The translations under genes and the position numbers were made by a program. Below are positions 24,529 through 33,023 of a DNA stretch of 51,902 nucleotides, piece by piece. The notes beneath the pieces were generated by a model, which worked only from the letters and a program-made list of their open reading frames with translations, searched no databases and was not told the DNA's origin. The DNA is taken from positions 1 to 51,902 of the forward strand of contig JAFLCL010000033.1 of the NCBI GenBank assembly GCA_017303575.1, given 5' to 3'. The stretch's first letter is position 1; each line of letters begins with the position of its first letter. Origin of the DNA: Deltaproteobacteria bacterium (lineage in GTDB: Bacteria; Myxococcota_A; Polyangia; Polyangiales; Sandaracinaceae).

Positions 24529-25064
24529 GACGCCGCACGTCTCCGCTGGAACAGGATGCCCGCACCGAGCATCGAGGGGAGCACGCCCAGGCAACAACAG
24601 GCGCTGAGGAGCGCGCCGCTGATCGCGCTCAGTTGGGAGTAGAAGTCTGCGCGCAGCGCATCCGTCGGATCGTCCCAGGGGTGAACCTCGGAGTAGACGT
24701 CGTAGTGGTCGAGCGCGTCGAAGGTGACCACGGCGAGACAGAGGCACATCGTGATGCCCACGATGGCCAACACGGCGAGCGCGCCGTGCGGCTTCCGGTA
24801 GAGAAGTCCGAGCCCTCCGAGCGTGATCAGCGCAGAGATGCCGAAGCAGAGCCCCGCGCCGACCGCCATGCCGTAGCTCGGCTCGGCATGGATGCCGATG
24901 AGCCCGAACTGGTGGATCGCCTCGAGCTCGGCTTCCGACCAGAACGCGAGCGCGACGCCCAGGAGGATCGTCGCGACGAGCCCGAAGGCGCAGCCGATGC
25001 CGCCGCCGGCCCACTCGGATGCCTTCACCTCGTCGCCCGTCGACGATCCTCCCGGCAAGCTCAC
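24525..25064 (-). CDS. Four-helix inner-membrane protein
   Basis: 179 aa. Four hydrophobic segments are visible: 'GCAFGLVATILLGVALAFW', 'MAVGAGLCFGISALITLGGL', 'GALAVLAIVGITMCLCLAVV' and 'LLSACCCLGVLPSMLGAGIL', with a loop of about 30 polar residues between the third and fourth ('DHYDVYSEVHPWDDPTDALR'). No family was recognised. It is coupled at both ends: its ATG overlaps the lipoprotein stop (ATGA) and its stop overlaps the pseudokinase start (GTGA). It is plausibly the membrane part of a signalling unit with its neighbours. Confidence 0.75.
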   Translation of the reverse strand: MSLPGGSSTGDEVKASEWAGGGIGCAFGLVATILLGVALAFWSEAELEAIHQFGLIGIHAEPSYGMAVGAGLCFGISALITLGGLGLLYRKPHGALAVLAIVGITMCLCLAVVTFDALDHYDVYSEVHPWDDPTDALRADFYSQLSAISGALLSACCCLGVLPSMLGAGILFQRRRAAS

Positions 25065-25507
25065 GAGCCCGCCCCGCAGAAGCCGCCACCGCTGGTCGTC
25101 GCGACGCAGCTCTCACCGGCGGCGCAGAACTCCGCGGACGGCGGAAGGCACGCCTGCTCACACGTCGGATCGGCGCCCGACGCGGCCGAGACGCACACAC
25201 CACCGCGCGCGCACTGCGTGCCGCCGGCGCAGGGCGAGCCGAGGGCGGTCGCGCCACCGAGCCAGCACACGGCGCCCGACGACGTGAGGTCGATGCACGC
25301 CGCGCCGTCGTCGCACACCGCCGAGCCGCGCGTGCACTGGCGCATGCAGCGCGGCGCACCCGCCGCGTCGTTCACGCACTCGAGGCCCGTGGCGCACGCG
25401 TTCGACGACGAGCACGCCTCGCCTTCGCCCGGCGCGGTCGATCCACACGCGCTCGACGTCGCCCCCAACACCATCGCGATCCACACCCAGGACTTCCGAG
25501 AGCTCAT
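25061..25507 (-). CDS. Cys-rich lipoprotein, first gene of the pseudokinase operon
   Basis: 148 aa from ATG 25507 with a strong ribosome site (GGAGGA, 4-5 nt away). The signal 'SWVWIAMVLGATSSACGS' ends in a lipobox-like Cys. The mature part has about 18 cysteines in repeated knots such as 'CSSSNACATGLECV', 'CTRGSAVCDDGAAC', 'CAGGTQCARGGVCV' and 'CLPPSAEFCAAGESCV', resembling the Cys-rich lipoproteins common in myxobacteria. It may be the extracytoplasmic sensor or ligand-binding component of the operon (inference from gene order). The frame to 25621 was rejected in favour of the SD-preceded ATG. Confidence 0.8.
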   Translation of the reverse strand: MSSRKSWVWIAMVLGATSSACGSTAPGEGEACSSSNACATGLECVNDAAGAPRCMRQCTRGSAVCDDGAACIDLTSSGAVCWLGGATALGSPCAGGTQCARGGVCVSAASGADPTCEQACLPPSAEFCAAGESCVATTSGGGFCGAGS

Positions 25508-25612
25508 GTTCCTCCTCCGTTCGGCCGTGATGCACGGCGCCCGACGAGGATGTGGCTCTGGCCCGCGGAGTGGGCCTGACCTCCCCTGAAATCGCGCGAG
25601 GCACACGCATCG

Positions 25613-25622
25613 GATGATCATC
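25613..25622. promoter_or_regulatory. 10-bp palindrome GATGATCATC in a divergent intergenic region
   Basis: It lies in the 171-nt gap between divergent genes at 25507 and 25679, about 57 nt before the latter, where an operator could control both sides. It is short, so chance is possible. No convincing -10/-35 pair was found for either gene. Confidence 0.25.
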
Positions 25623-25678
25623 GGAGCGTTTCGTGAGGGGAGCGCAGCGCTCGCTCGCCAGACGTGTCAGGTCTCGGG

Positions 25679-26194
25679 ATGCAGCTCCGCTCCTACGCCA
25701 CGCCGGTGGTCTTCGGCGCCATCGCCCTCTCGTCCATCACCGGCGCGCTGCTCTTCTTCCACGCCGACACGGGCTACGCGAAGCTCGCCCACGAGTGGCT
25801 CGGGTGGCTGCTGATCCTCGCCGCCGTCGCACACGTCTACACGAACCGCGCGGCGTTCGCTGCACACCTGAACGGAGCGAAGGGCCGCGTGATCGTGCTC
25901 GCGTTCGCCGCGTTGATCGTCTCGTCGATCGTGCCGTGGCCGAGCGGTGGCGGTGAGGGCGGAGGCGTCGAGGGCGCGGGCGATGGCGGAGGCCTGCGCG
26001 CCGCCGAGTACACGCTGACGCACACGTCGCTCGAGAGCCTCGCCCCCATCACAGGGCGCGACGTCGATCAGCTCGTCGATCGACTCCGCGCCGCGGGCTT
26101 CGAGGGCGCCGCGGCCGGCGACTCGATCCACGACTTCGCGGAGGGCGGCGGACAGCGCGACCGTGCGCTGGGGGTCGTGTTCGGATCCGAGTGA
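25679..26194 (+). CDS. DUF4405-domain membrane protein
   Basis: About 171 aa from ATG 25679 (GTG 25664 possible). Three hydrophobic segments: 'PVVFGAIALSSITGALLFF', 'EWLGWLLILAAVAHVYTN' and 'RVIVLAFAALIVSSIVPWP'. The second has the two His characteristic of DUF4405 (H before EWLGW and H in AHVYTN), which are probable b-haem ligands as in small cytochrome-b-like proteins. The C-terminal part after a Gly/Glu linker is soluble ('LAPITGRDVDQLVDRLRAAG') and looks like the helix-hairpin segment often following DUF4405. Likely an electron-transfer or haem-associated membrane protein. Convergent with polA. Confidence 0.75.
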   Translation: MQLRSYATPVVFGAIALSSITGALLFFHADTGYAKLAHEWLGWLLILAAVAHVYTNRAAFAAHLNGAKGRVIVLAFAALIVSSIVPWPSGGGEGGGVEGAGDGGGLRAAEYTLTHTSLESLAPITGRDVDQLVDRLRAAGFEGAAAGDSIHDFAEGGGQRDRALGVVFGSE

Positions 26195-26209
26195 CCGAAC
26201 CGGTCGTCG

Positions 26210-28930
26210 CTACTTCGCGTCGCCCCACGAGTCGCCGACACCGAGGCCCACCACGAGCGGGACCTTCATCGCGTACGGGTTCTCCATGCACGTACGGATG
26301 ACGCGCGAGGCGGCCTCCACCTCGTGCTCGGGCACCTCGAACACGAGCTCGTCGTGCACCTGCAAGAGCATGCGCGTGCCCGGCGCGACGCTCGGCAGCT
26401 CGCGATCGATCGCGAGCATCGCGAGCTTGCACAGATCGGCCGCCGAGCCCTGGATGGGCGTGTTCGCTGCGATGCGCTCGCCCGTCGCGTGGTCCGTCTC
26501 GTTCCTGCTCGAGAGCTCGGGGATGTAGCGCCGCCGACCGAGCAGTGTGGTCACGTAGCCCGTCGTGTTCGCTTCCGCGATGGTCGCGTCGAGCCAGCGG
26601 CGAACGCCCGCGTAGTGCTCGAAGTACTGCTCGATGTAGCGGACCGCGTCCTTGCGCGGGATGCCGAGGATCTGCGACAGCGCCGTCGCGCCTTGTCCGT
26701 AGATGGTCGCGAAGTTCACGGTCTTGCCCACGTTGCGCTGCTCGGCGTCCACCGCCTCGGGTGCGACGGAGAAGAGGATCGACGCCGTCTGTCGATGGAG
26801 ATCGAGCTTCTCGGCGAACGCGCGCTCGAGGCGTTCGTCGCTCGAGAAGTGCGCGAGCACGCGGAGCTCGATCTGGCTCCAGTCGGCGCTGAGGATCTTC
26901 GTCTTCGTTCCGTCCGCGCGCGTCGGCGCCACGAACGCGCGTCGGATGCGCTTTCCCTCGGGCGTCCGCACCGGGGTGCGCTGGAGATCGGGATCGGTGG
27001 AGATGAGACGCCCCGACACGCCGGTGGTCTGCTGGAACCGCGCGTGCACGCGCCCGGTCTCCTCCGAGACAGCGTTGCGGAGCACGTCCGTGTACGTGTT
27101 GATGAGCTTCGCGAGCTCGCGCTGCGCGAGGATCTCGCGCGCGATCTCGTGCTTGGCCGCGAGGCGCTCGAGCACCTCCGCATCGGTCGAGTAGCCCGTC
27201 TTGGTCTTCTTGATGACGGGCAGCTTCAGCTCGTCGAACAGCACGTCCGCGAGCTGCTTGGTCGAGCCGATGTTGAACTCGCGTCCCGCGAGCGTGTAGA
27301 TGCGCTCCTCGATCTCGGCCTTCCGCGTCCGGAACTCCTCCCCCATGCGGTCGAGGTCGGGTGCGTCCACGTGGATGCCCTCGCGCTCCATCTTCGCGAG
27401 CACGATCGACAAGGGCCGCTCGACCGCCTCGTCGTGCGCGCGGAGCGTGCTCTCCTCGAGCTTCTGCGCGAGCACGGGGCCCAGCGCGAGCACGACGTCG
27501 GCGAGCTCCCCGGCGTACGACGCGAGCGCCTTGCGATCGACCTCGCTCGGCTTCTTCTCGCTCTGTCCCCCGCCCGTCAGGCCCTTCATCAGGGGCACGC
27601 CGCGCTGCACGTACTCCTTGGCGACCTGGTCGAGCCGGTGCGGGATGCACTTGTTCGGCTCGACGAGGAACGACACGACCATCGTGTCGAGCACGCGCTC
27701 GATCGGGAGCGGGATCTCGAGGCCACCGAGCGCGCGACCCCAGCGATCGAGCACGAGCCAGAGCTCCTTCAGGTCGTGCACGTAGAGCGGTCCTGCGGAT
27801 CCGTCTGCGCGTGATGCGAGGAAGCCCGCGAGGACCTGCGCGACCTCGCCACCCTCGGTCAGCACGTACGCAGATCGCCCTGCTTCGTGGGAGATCGCGA
27901 GGCCGAGCACGCGCGCGTGCACGGGCCGATCGGGCGGCTCGTAGATCGGCACGATCGAGAGCGCGCGCTCGTGCGGGATCGAGGAGAGCAGCGCGTGCAG
28001 CGCGCCTCCTCCTTCGACGATGCGCGTCTCGACGCTCGAGGTGTCCTCCACGCGCTTGGCGTCTCCCGAGCCGAGCATCGAGTAGAACTCGAGCTCGCGG
28101 TGCAGCGACTCGACGGCGCTGGCGTCGGGGGGCGTGAGCTTCAGGCCGTCGACGTCGAGCTCGATCGGTGCGTGTTGATCGACGGTCGCGAGCTCGCGGT
28201 ACGTGCGCACCGCGTCGCGGTGCTCCTCGAGCGTGGTCTTCTGCTTTCCCTTCAGCTCGTCGAGGTGCGAGAGCACGCCCTCGAGCGAGCCGTACTTCTC
28301 GAGCAGGCCCGCGGCGCCCTTCTGACCGATGCCGGGCACGCCAGGGATGTTGTCGACGTCGTCGCCCATGATCGCGAGCAGATCGGGGATCGATCGCGCG
28401 GGCACGCCCCACTTCTTCTTCACGAGGTCTTCGTCGTAGGTGACGTCGCGCATCGTGTCCTGCATGCGGATGCGTCCACCGCTCTCGCTCGCATCGAGCA
28501 CCATCTGCGCGAGGTCCTTGTCGCCCGCGACGATCACGACCTCCATGCCGCGCGCGGCTCCCTCGCGCGCGAGCGTCGCGATGATGTCGTCGGCCTCGTA
28601 GCCGGGCTTGCGGAGGAGCGGGAACCGGTACGTCTCGACGAGCTTGTGGATCCAAGGGATCTGCACACGGAGGTCGTCCGCCATCGAGGGCCGCTGCGCC
28701 TTGTACGCAGGGAACTTCTGCTCGCGGTGCGTGGGCTCGGGACAGTCGAACACCACCGCGCCGCGATCGGGTGCGCGCCCCGAGAACATCTTCCGGAACA
28801 TCGTCGCGAACCCGAAGATCGCGTTCGTGGGCAACCCCGACTTCGTCGAGAGGTTCGCAGGGAGCGCGAAGAACGCGCGGAAGATCAGCCAGCTCCCATC
28901 GACGAGCACCAGACGTTCCTTCTGAGCCAT
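26210..28930 (-). CDS. polA: DNA polymerase I
   Basis: A 906-aa enzyme for Okazaki fragment processing and repair. 5' nuclease domain: 'LVLVDGSWLIFRAFFALP', 'YEADDIIATLA', 'VIVAGDKDLAQMV', 'DNIPGVPGIGQKGAAGLL'. Polymerase domain: motif A 'ILSADWSQIELRVLAHFS', O-helix 'RNVGKTVNFATIYGQGATAL', motif C 'MLLQVHDELVFEVPE'. The intervening 3'-5' exonuclease domain appears inactive: the D-x-E site reads 'ALSIVPIYEPP', the Exo II Asp is replaced in 'HDLKELWLVL', and Exo III is 'YAGELAD'. ATG 28930 is chosen because TAGGAT ends 7 nt upstream and MAQKERLVLVDGS is the usual N-terminus. Confidence 0.98.
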   Translation of the reverse strand: MAQKERLVLVDGSWLIFRAFFALPANLSTKSGLPTNAIFGFATMFRKMFSGRAPDRGAVVFDCPEPTHREQKFPAYKAQRPSMADDLRVQIPWIHKLVETYRFPLLRKPGYEADDIIATLAREGAARGMEVVIVAGDKDLAQMVLDASESGGRIRMQDTMRDVTYDEDLVKKKWGVPARSIPDLLAIMGDDVDNIPGVPGIGQKGAAGLLEKYGSLEGVLSHLDELKGKQKTTLEEHRDAVRTYRELATVDQHAPIELDVDGLKLTPPDASAVESLHRELEFYSMLGSGDAKRVEDTSSVETRIVEGGGALHALLSSIPHERALSIVPIYEPPDRPVHARVLGLAISHEAGRSAYVLTEGGEVAQVLAGFLASRADGSAGPLYVHDLKELWLVLDRWGRALGGLEIPLPIERVLDTMVVSFLVEPNKCIPHRLDQVAKEYVQRGVPLMKGLTGGGQSEKKPSEVDRKALASYAGELADVVLALGPVLAQKLEESTLRAHDEAVERPLSIVLAKMEREGIHVDAPDLDRMGEEFRTRKAEIEERIYTLAGREFNIGSTKQLADVLFDELKLPVIKKTKTGYSTDAEVLERLAAKHEIAREILAQRELAKLINTYTDVLRNAVSEETGRVHARFQQTTGVSGRLISTDPDLQRTPVRTPEGKRIRRAFVAPTRADGTKTKILSADWSQIELRVLAHFSSDERLERAFAEKLDLHRQTASILFSVAPEAVDAEQRNVGKTVNFATIYGQGATALSQILGIPRKDAVRYIEQYFEHYAGVRRWLDATIAEANTTGYVTTLLGRRRYIPELSSRNETDHATGERIAANTPIQGSAADLCKLAMLAIDRELPSVAPGTRMLLQVHDELVFEVPEHEVEAASRVIRTCMENPYAMKVPLVVGLGVGDSWGDAK

Positions 28931-28937
28931 GCCGCGC

Positions 28938-28943
28938 ATCCTA
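28938..28943 (-). promoter_or_regulatory. -10 element (TAGGAT) of polA
   Basis: TAGGAT on the minus strand, 7 nt before ATG 28930; predicts a leaderless polA mRNA. Confidence 0.5.
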
Positions 28944-29004
28944 CGCGCGTCCTCGGGGCCCCGGAGCCTTTGACCGCCGTCCGTCCGCGTGGCCTCATGA
29001 GCGG

Positions 29005-29133
29005 ACGATGTGGATGCTCGTCACGAGAGATGGGGCTCGTCTCCTCGCGCTTGCGGCGTGTCTCGCGGTGGGGTGTGCGGCCGCGACTCGAAGGGACCTC
29101 GCGTGGGGCGCGGACCTCACGATCGAGTTCTGA
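29005..29133 (+). CDS. Possible 42-aa lipoprotein
   Basis: A short frame from ATG 29005 with a clear lipoprotein signal: 'MLVTRDGARLLALAACLAVG' followed by Cys, leaving only about 19 residues ('AAATRRDLAWGADLTIEF'). It ends 3 nt before the next gene's ATG, which fits a two-gene operon. It may be a genuine micro-lipoprotein or the remnant of a longer gene. No promoter or ribosome site is obvious. Confidence 0.35.
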   Translation, partial: TMWMLVTRDGARLLALAACLAVGCAAATRRDLAWGADLTIEF

Positions 29134-29136
29134 ACG

Positions 29137-30339
29137 ATGCCTCGAGATCCAATGGACAACGCGCTAGAGGCATCGACGGCGATGAGCCGCGGCCTCGTGG
29201 TCGGCCTCGTCTGGATGGCCGTCGCGCTGACCGTGACCACGTTGCTGACGCCCAGCCTAGGGTGGCTGACCGAGGTTGCGATCGCGATCGTCGTCGTTCC
29301 TCCACTGGGCGCGAGCTGGATCCTCGGTGCCCGCCGAGGCGGACCATCGCGACTGCTAGTCGGCTTGCTCCTGGCCTCTCCGTGGGCGTGGGTGGTGAGC
29401 GTGCGATTCATCGATCCGCCGCTGAACGGCGTTGGAATCTCGGACGTGCTCGCTGCGCTGATCGCGCTCGCCGCGGTCACGTTGCGGCCGGTGTGGGTCC
29501 TGTACTTCGCTCGTGCGCTCGATCGAGGGACGCGTCTGGTGGCTGCACGCTCGACGATCCTCGGGACGCTCGTGTCGGCGGCTGCTCTTGCCTTGGCCGT
29601 GAGCGCTCTCACGACGAGCCACGAACCGGGAGCTACCGAGTGGCACGCCCTGAGCCGTTTCTTCGCGCGCGGAGATGCCATGGCCTTCGAGCGCGACTGG
29701 TTGCGTGATCGAGGTCGGCCCGCAGTGTCCTTCGGCCGAATGCCCATCGGGCGCAGTGCGCACGTGCTCCGACTTCCCGACACCGCGACGCCTGCCTTGC
29801 AGTGGCAGATCCCCGGCGGGCAGACCGTCGATGTCGATGCCACTTCCGTGGGCTGGGCGGAGCCTCGATGCGACTTCGAAGGTGTTCCGACCGCTCGATG
29901 TCCGCTGCAGTCTCAGCTGCCGTTCGCTGTGCTCGAGACCGATGCCGACGCGATCGTCGTGCACGTGGGGCCGCCCCTCATGCGGGATACGACTTTTTGC
30001 TCACTCGATCGCGGCCCCACGCGCCACCTGTCGCTGTCCGAGATCGGGATCCGCCGACTTGGCGCGCCGCGGGAGGTCGGCGTGCTCGTGGTGATCGGAG
30101 CCGTCGTCGGGGTCACGAGTCTCGTGTTCCGTCGTGGTGGTCGTGGCCGCCCCAGACCTCCGTCCGATCCGCGTGCCGGCTACCGCGAGGCCGCCACGCC
30201 GATCGTGACCGAGGAGTCTCGGCCACAGGACGCAACGCGTGAGCAAGACCTCGCGGTGTTGGCCTTGGTCTCCGCGGTCTGGCTCGCGCTACCCGCCCTC
30301 GCCGCCCATCTCCACGGGTTCGTGGTCGGACTGCTCTGA
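29137..30339 (+). CDS. Multi-pass membrane protein of unknown function
   Basis: A 400-aa protein (start ATG 29137; MDNALEAS at 29152 is possible). Membrane segments are visible at about residues 18-40 ('GLVVGLVWMAVALTVTTLL'), 45-62, 70-90, 100-120 ('VLAALIALAAVTLRPVWVLY'), 140-160, ~320-340 ('VGVLVVIGAVVGVTSLVF') and the C-terminus ('LVSAVWLALPALAAHLHGFV'). A periplasm-sized soluble domain lies at ~165-310, with several Cys and 'LQWQIPGGQTVDVDATSVGW'. GC content looks slightly lower than in neighbouring genes and the codon choice less extreme, which could mean recent acquisition or weak selection. No family was recognised. Confidence 0.75.
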   Translation: MPRDPMDNALEASTAMSRGLVVGLVWMAVALTVTTLLTPSLGWLTEVAIAIVVVPPLGASWILGARRGGPSRLLVGLLLASPWAWVVSVRFIDPPLNGVGISDVLAALIALAAVTLRPVWVLYFARALDRGTRLVAARSTILGTLVSAAALALAVSALTTSHEPGATEWHALSRFFARGDAMAFERDWLRDRGRPAVSFGRMPIGRSAHVLRLPDTATPALQWQIPGGQTVDVDATSVGWAEPRCDFEGVPTARCPLQSQLPFAVLETDADAIVVHVGPPLMRDTTFCSLDRGPTRHLSLSEIGIRRLGAPREVGVLVVIGAVVGVTSLVFRRGGRGRPRPPSDPRAGYREAATPIVTEESRPQDATREQDLAVLALVSAVWLALPALAAHLHGFVVGLL

Positions 30340-30362
30340 GCGGGCGCTGCGCGATCGGAGCC

Positions 30363-30391
30363 CTTGACGCGTCGGAGGCCGTGGCCATCCT
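30363..30391 (+). promoter_or_regulatory. Promoter of htpG, sigma-32-like
   Basis: CCCTTGACG at 30361-30369 and GGCCATCCT at 30383-30391. Read as sigma-70 it is TTGACG-16-CATCCT, ending 10 nt before ATG 30402. Read as sigma-32 it is CTTGAC with a CCAT -10, the expected heat-shock form. dnaJ has a similar element at 38116-38144. Confidence 0.6.
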
Positions 30392-30401
30392 CCGGCCCGC
30401 C

Positions 30402-32315
30402 ATGACCGAGACCCAGCCCACGCCCGCCTCCGCCCCGTCGAGTCACGTCGAAGAGCACCGTTTCGAGGCCGAGGTCGATGCCGTCCTCCGGCTCGTCATC
30501 AACTCGCTGTACTCGAACAAGGAGATCTTTCTCCGCGAGCTGATCAGCAACGCGTCCGATGCGCTCGACAAGCTGCGCTTTCGCGCGCTCACCGAGCCCG
30601 GCCTCGTGCCCGAGGGATCGACGCTCGGGGTGCGGCTCGAGCCCGACGCGTCGCAGAAGACGCTCACCATCGCCGACAACGGCGTGGGCATGACGAAGGA
30701 CGAGCTGCAGAAGAACCTCGGCACCATCGCGAAGAGCGGGACGCGCGAGTTCCTCGCCAAGCTCGAGGCCGCGCAGAAGAGCGACGTCAGCCAGATCGGC
30801 CAGTTCGGCGTGGGCTTCTACTCGAGCTTCCTCGTGGCCGATCGCGTCGAGGTCGTGAGCCGCGCCGCGGGCACGAACGAGGCGTGGAAGTGGAGTTCCG
30901 AGGGAACGGGCGGCTTCAAGCTCGCGCCCGCAGAGCGGACCGAGCAGGGTACGAGCATCGTCCTCCACCTCAAGGAGGCGCACCTCGACTTCTTGCGCAC
31001 CTGGGAGCTCGAGCGCCTCGTGCGGGAGTACAGCGACTACCTCAGCTGGCCGATCGAGCTGAAGAAGGAACGCGAGAAGAGTGAGGAAGCGGCGTGGGAG
31101 CGCGTCAACAAGGGCACCGCGCTCTGGCAGCGATCGCCCAAGGACGTGACCAAGGAGCAATACGAAGAGCTCTACAAGCACCTCAGTCACGACTGGCAGC
31201 CTCCGCTCGCGTGGAAGCACTTCAAGGTCGAAGGAACGACCGAGTTCTCGGGCGTGGTGTTCCTTCCTTCGCGCGCGCCGTTCGATCTCTTCGCGCCCGA
31301 CGCGAAGCACGGCTTGCGCCTCCACGTGAAGCGCGTGTTCGTCATGGAGGACGCCGACGGCGTGCTCCCGAAGTGGCTGCGGTTCGTGCGCGGCGTCGTC
31401 GACTCGGAGGATCTGCCGCTCAACGTGAGCCGTGAGCTCCTCCAGGACTCGCGCCTCACCAAGACGATCCGCGCGCAGGTCGTGAAGTCGACGCTCGATC
31501 TCCTCGCGGACTTGGCGAAGGACCGCCCCGACGACTACGCCTTGTTCTGGAAGACGTTCGGTCCCGTGCTGAAGGAAGGCCTCCACTTCGAGCCCGATCA
31601 GGCCAAGAAGCTCCTGCCGCTGCTCCGCTACGAGACCACCAAGAGCGAGACGCCGACCTCGCTGCTCGACGTGAAGGCGCGCATGAAGGAAGGGCAGACC
31701 GATCTGCCGTACGCGCTCGGCGAGTCGCGCGCGCAGCTGATCGCGAGCCCGCACATCGAGGGCCTCAAGAAGCGCGACGTCGAGGTCGTGCTGATGACCG
31801 ACGCTGTCGACGGCTGGGCGGTGCAGGGCCTCTCGGAGGTCGACGGGGTGAAGCTCGTGGACGCGACGAAGGCGAGCGCGAGCGCGTCGGGTGACGAGGT
31901 CGACGCGGCGAAGAAGGAGAGCGACGAAGGCAAGACCAAGGCGCTGCGTGATCGCATGCGCGCGCGCCTCGAGGAGCACGTCTCGGAGGTCCGCATCTCG
32001 ACGCGCCTCACGGAGTCGCCTGCGTGTCTGGTGCTGCAAGAGGGTGGCCTGCCGCCGCACCTCGAGCGCCTGCTGCGAGGCTCGCAGCCCGACGCCCCGA
32101 AGCAGAAGCGCATCCTCGAGATCAATCCCGACCACGCGCTCGTCGCGGGGCTCGCCGCGTTGCTCGAGAAGGACGCGAACGACGCGCGCATCGATCGCTA
32201 CGTCGACCTCGTGCACGCGCAGGCGCTGCTCGCGGAGGGCAGTCCGCCCGAGAACCCGGCCGAGCTCGCGAAGAGCTTCGCGGATCTCCTCACGGAATCC
32301 GTCGGCCGCGCGTAG
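30402..32315 (+). CDS. htpG: Molecular chaperone HtpG (Hsp90)
   Basis: A 637-aa cytoplasmic Hsp90. The N-terminal GHKL ATPase has 'NSLYSNKEIFLRELISNASD' (catalytic Glu, Asn for Mg), 'LTIADNGVGMTKDELQKNLG' (D-x-G-x-G) and 'GQFGVGFYSSFLVAD'. The middle domain has 'RVFVMEDADGVLPKWLRFVR' and 'LPLNVSRELLQDSRL' with the ATP-contacting Arg region. The C-terminal dimerisation domain follows 'PACLVLQEGGLPPHLERLL' and ends without MEEVD, as usual for bacteria. Length is normal (about 620-640). ATG 30402 follows a heat-shock-like promoter and has essentially no leader. Confidence 0.98.
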   Translation: MTETQPTPASAPSSHVEEHRFEAEVDAVLRLVINSLYSNKEIFLRELISNASDALDKLRFRALTEPGLVPEGSTLGVRLEPDASQKTLTIADNGVGMTKDELQKNLGTIAKSGTREFLAKLEAAQKSDVSQIGQFGVGFYSSFLVADRVEVVSRAAGTNEAWKWSSEGTGGFKLAPAERTEQGTSIVLHLKEAHLDFLRTWELERLVREYSDYLSWPIELKKEREKSEEAAWERVNKGTALWQRSPKDVTKEQYEELYKHLSHDWQPPLAWKHFKVEGTTEFSGVVFLPSRAPFDLFAPDAKHGLRLHVKRVFVMEDADGVLPKWLRFVRGVVDSEDLPLNVSRELLQDSRLTKTIRAQVVKSTLDLLADLAKDRPDDYALFWKTFGPVLKEGLHFEPDQAKKLLPLLRYETTKSETPTSLLDVKARMKEGQTDLPYALGESRAQLIASPHIEGLKKRDVEVVLMTDAVDGWAVQGLSEVDGVKLVDATKASASASGDEVDAAKKESDEGKTKALRDRMRARLEEHVSEVRISTRLTESPACLVLQEGGLPPHLERLLRGSQPDAPKQKRILEINPDHALVAGLAALLEKDANDARIDRYVDLVHAQALLAEGSPPENPAELAKSFADLLTESVGRA

Positions 32316-32401
32316 CCCGCCTCGAATCGGGCCGAGCTTCGCGCGCGCGACTGCCCCGCGTCCGCGGCGCATCTTCTCCGCGAGCGACGTGGGTTCGCAG
32401 G

Positions 32402-32407
32402 TAGGAT
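32402..32407 (+). promoter_or_regulatory. -10 element (TAGGAT) before the gene at 32414
   Basis: TAGGAT ends 6 nt before GTG 32414. Confidence 0.5.
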
Positions 32408-32413
32408 GCGCGC

Positions 32414-32950
32414 GTGGCGAGCACGAGCACGAGGCCGGACGCGGGCGAGGTGCGGCATCACGACGACGTGCTCGTGATGCTGACGAGCCGCAACCTGCTC
32501 GCGCTCGCTTGGTACGACGCGCCGCGGCCGGGGCACCTCGTCACGGTGCTCCACGTCGTCGACGAGCTCCATCGGAAGAACGGCTTCTACGGGCTCCTCA
32601 ACGTCGTCGTGCGCGGGACCCCGAGCTTTCCCGAGCAGGTGAGGCAGGAGGGCCGTCGCCTGATCGAAGAGACCACCGGGTGGGGCGGCGTGACCGCACA
32701 CGTGATGGAGGTCGAGGGCTTCGCGGGCACCGCGACGCGCATGTTTCTCTCCACGATGATGCTGCTCGGCCGCGGGCGATCGTCGAACGCGCAGTTCTTC
32801 GGGACACACCGCGACGGCTGCGCGTGGCTCGGTCCGCGCCTCAGCAAGCCAGAGCGGCCCTGGTCGGCGGCCGAGCTCGAGCGCGTCTATGCAGACCTCC
32901 GCGCCATCGCGCCGCGACCGGCGACTCGGCGCCCCGCCGCAGGATCCTGA
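32414..32950 (+). CDS. Unknown soluble protein, STAS/SpoIIAA-like pattern
   Basis: A 178-aa protein from GTG 32414. The core alternates beta strands and helices: 'DVLVMLTSRNLLALAWYDAP', 'LVTVLHVVDELHRKNGFYGL', 'NVVVRGTPSFPEQVRQEG' and 'TAHVMEVEGFAGTATRMFLS'. This order resembles the STAS/SpoIIAA-like proteins common in myxobacteria, but the similarity is by pattern only. No signal peptide or catalytic motif. It is followed by one copy of the GC-rich intergenic repeat. Confidence 0.65.
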   Translation: MASTSTRPDAGEVRHHDDVLVMLTSRNLLALAWYDAPRPGHLVTVLHVVDELHRKNGFYGLLNVVVRGTPSFPEQVRQEGRRLIEETTGWGGVTAHVMEVEGFAGTATRMFLSTMMLLGRGRSSNAQFFGTHRDGCAWLGPRLSKPERPWSAAELERVYADLRAIAPRPATRRPAAGS

Positions 32951-32994
32951 GCGGAACTCGCCCTGGACCCCCCACCACCGCGTCCCTTCAGGTC
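32951..32994 (+). repeat. GC-rich intergenic repeat, copy A
   Basis: About 44 nt beginning GCGGAACTCGCCCTGGACCC right after a stop codon. It is nearly identical to 40644-40686 (copy B), also directly intergenic. No protein is encoded and no T-run follows. Probably a REP-like or mobile intergenic element of this genome. Confidence 0.6.
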
Positions 32995-33023
32995 GTGAAT
33001 CGATTGTTTCTCGGTCTCTGAGC

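Noticed and set aside
30180..32372. 730-aa open frame antisense to htpG
   Set aside because: Shadow of the HtpG reading frame; no domain and no promoter.
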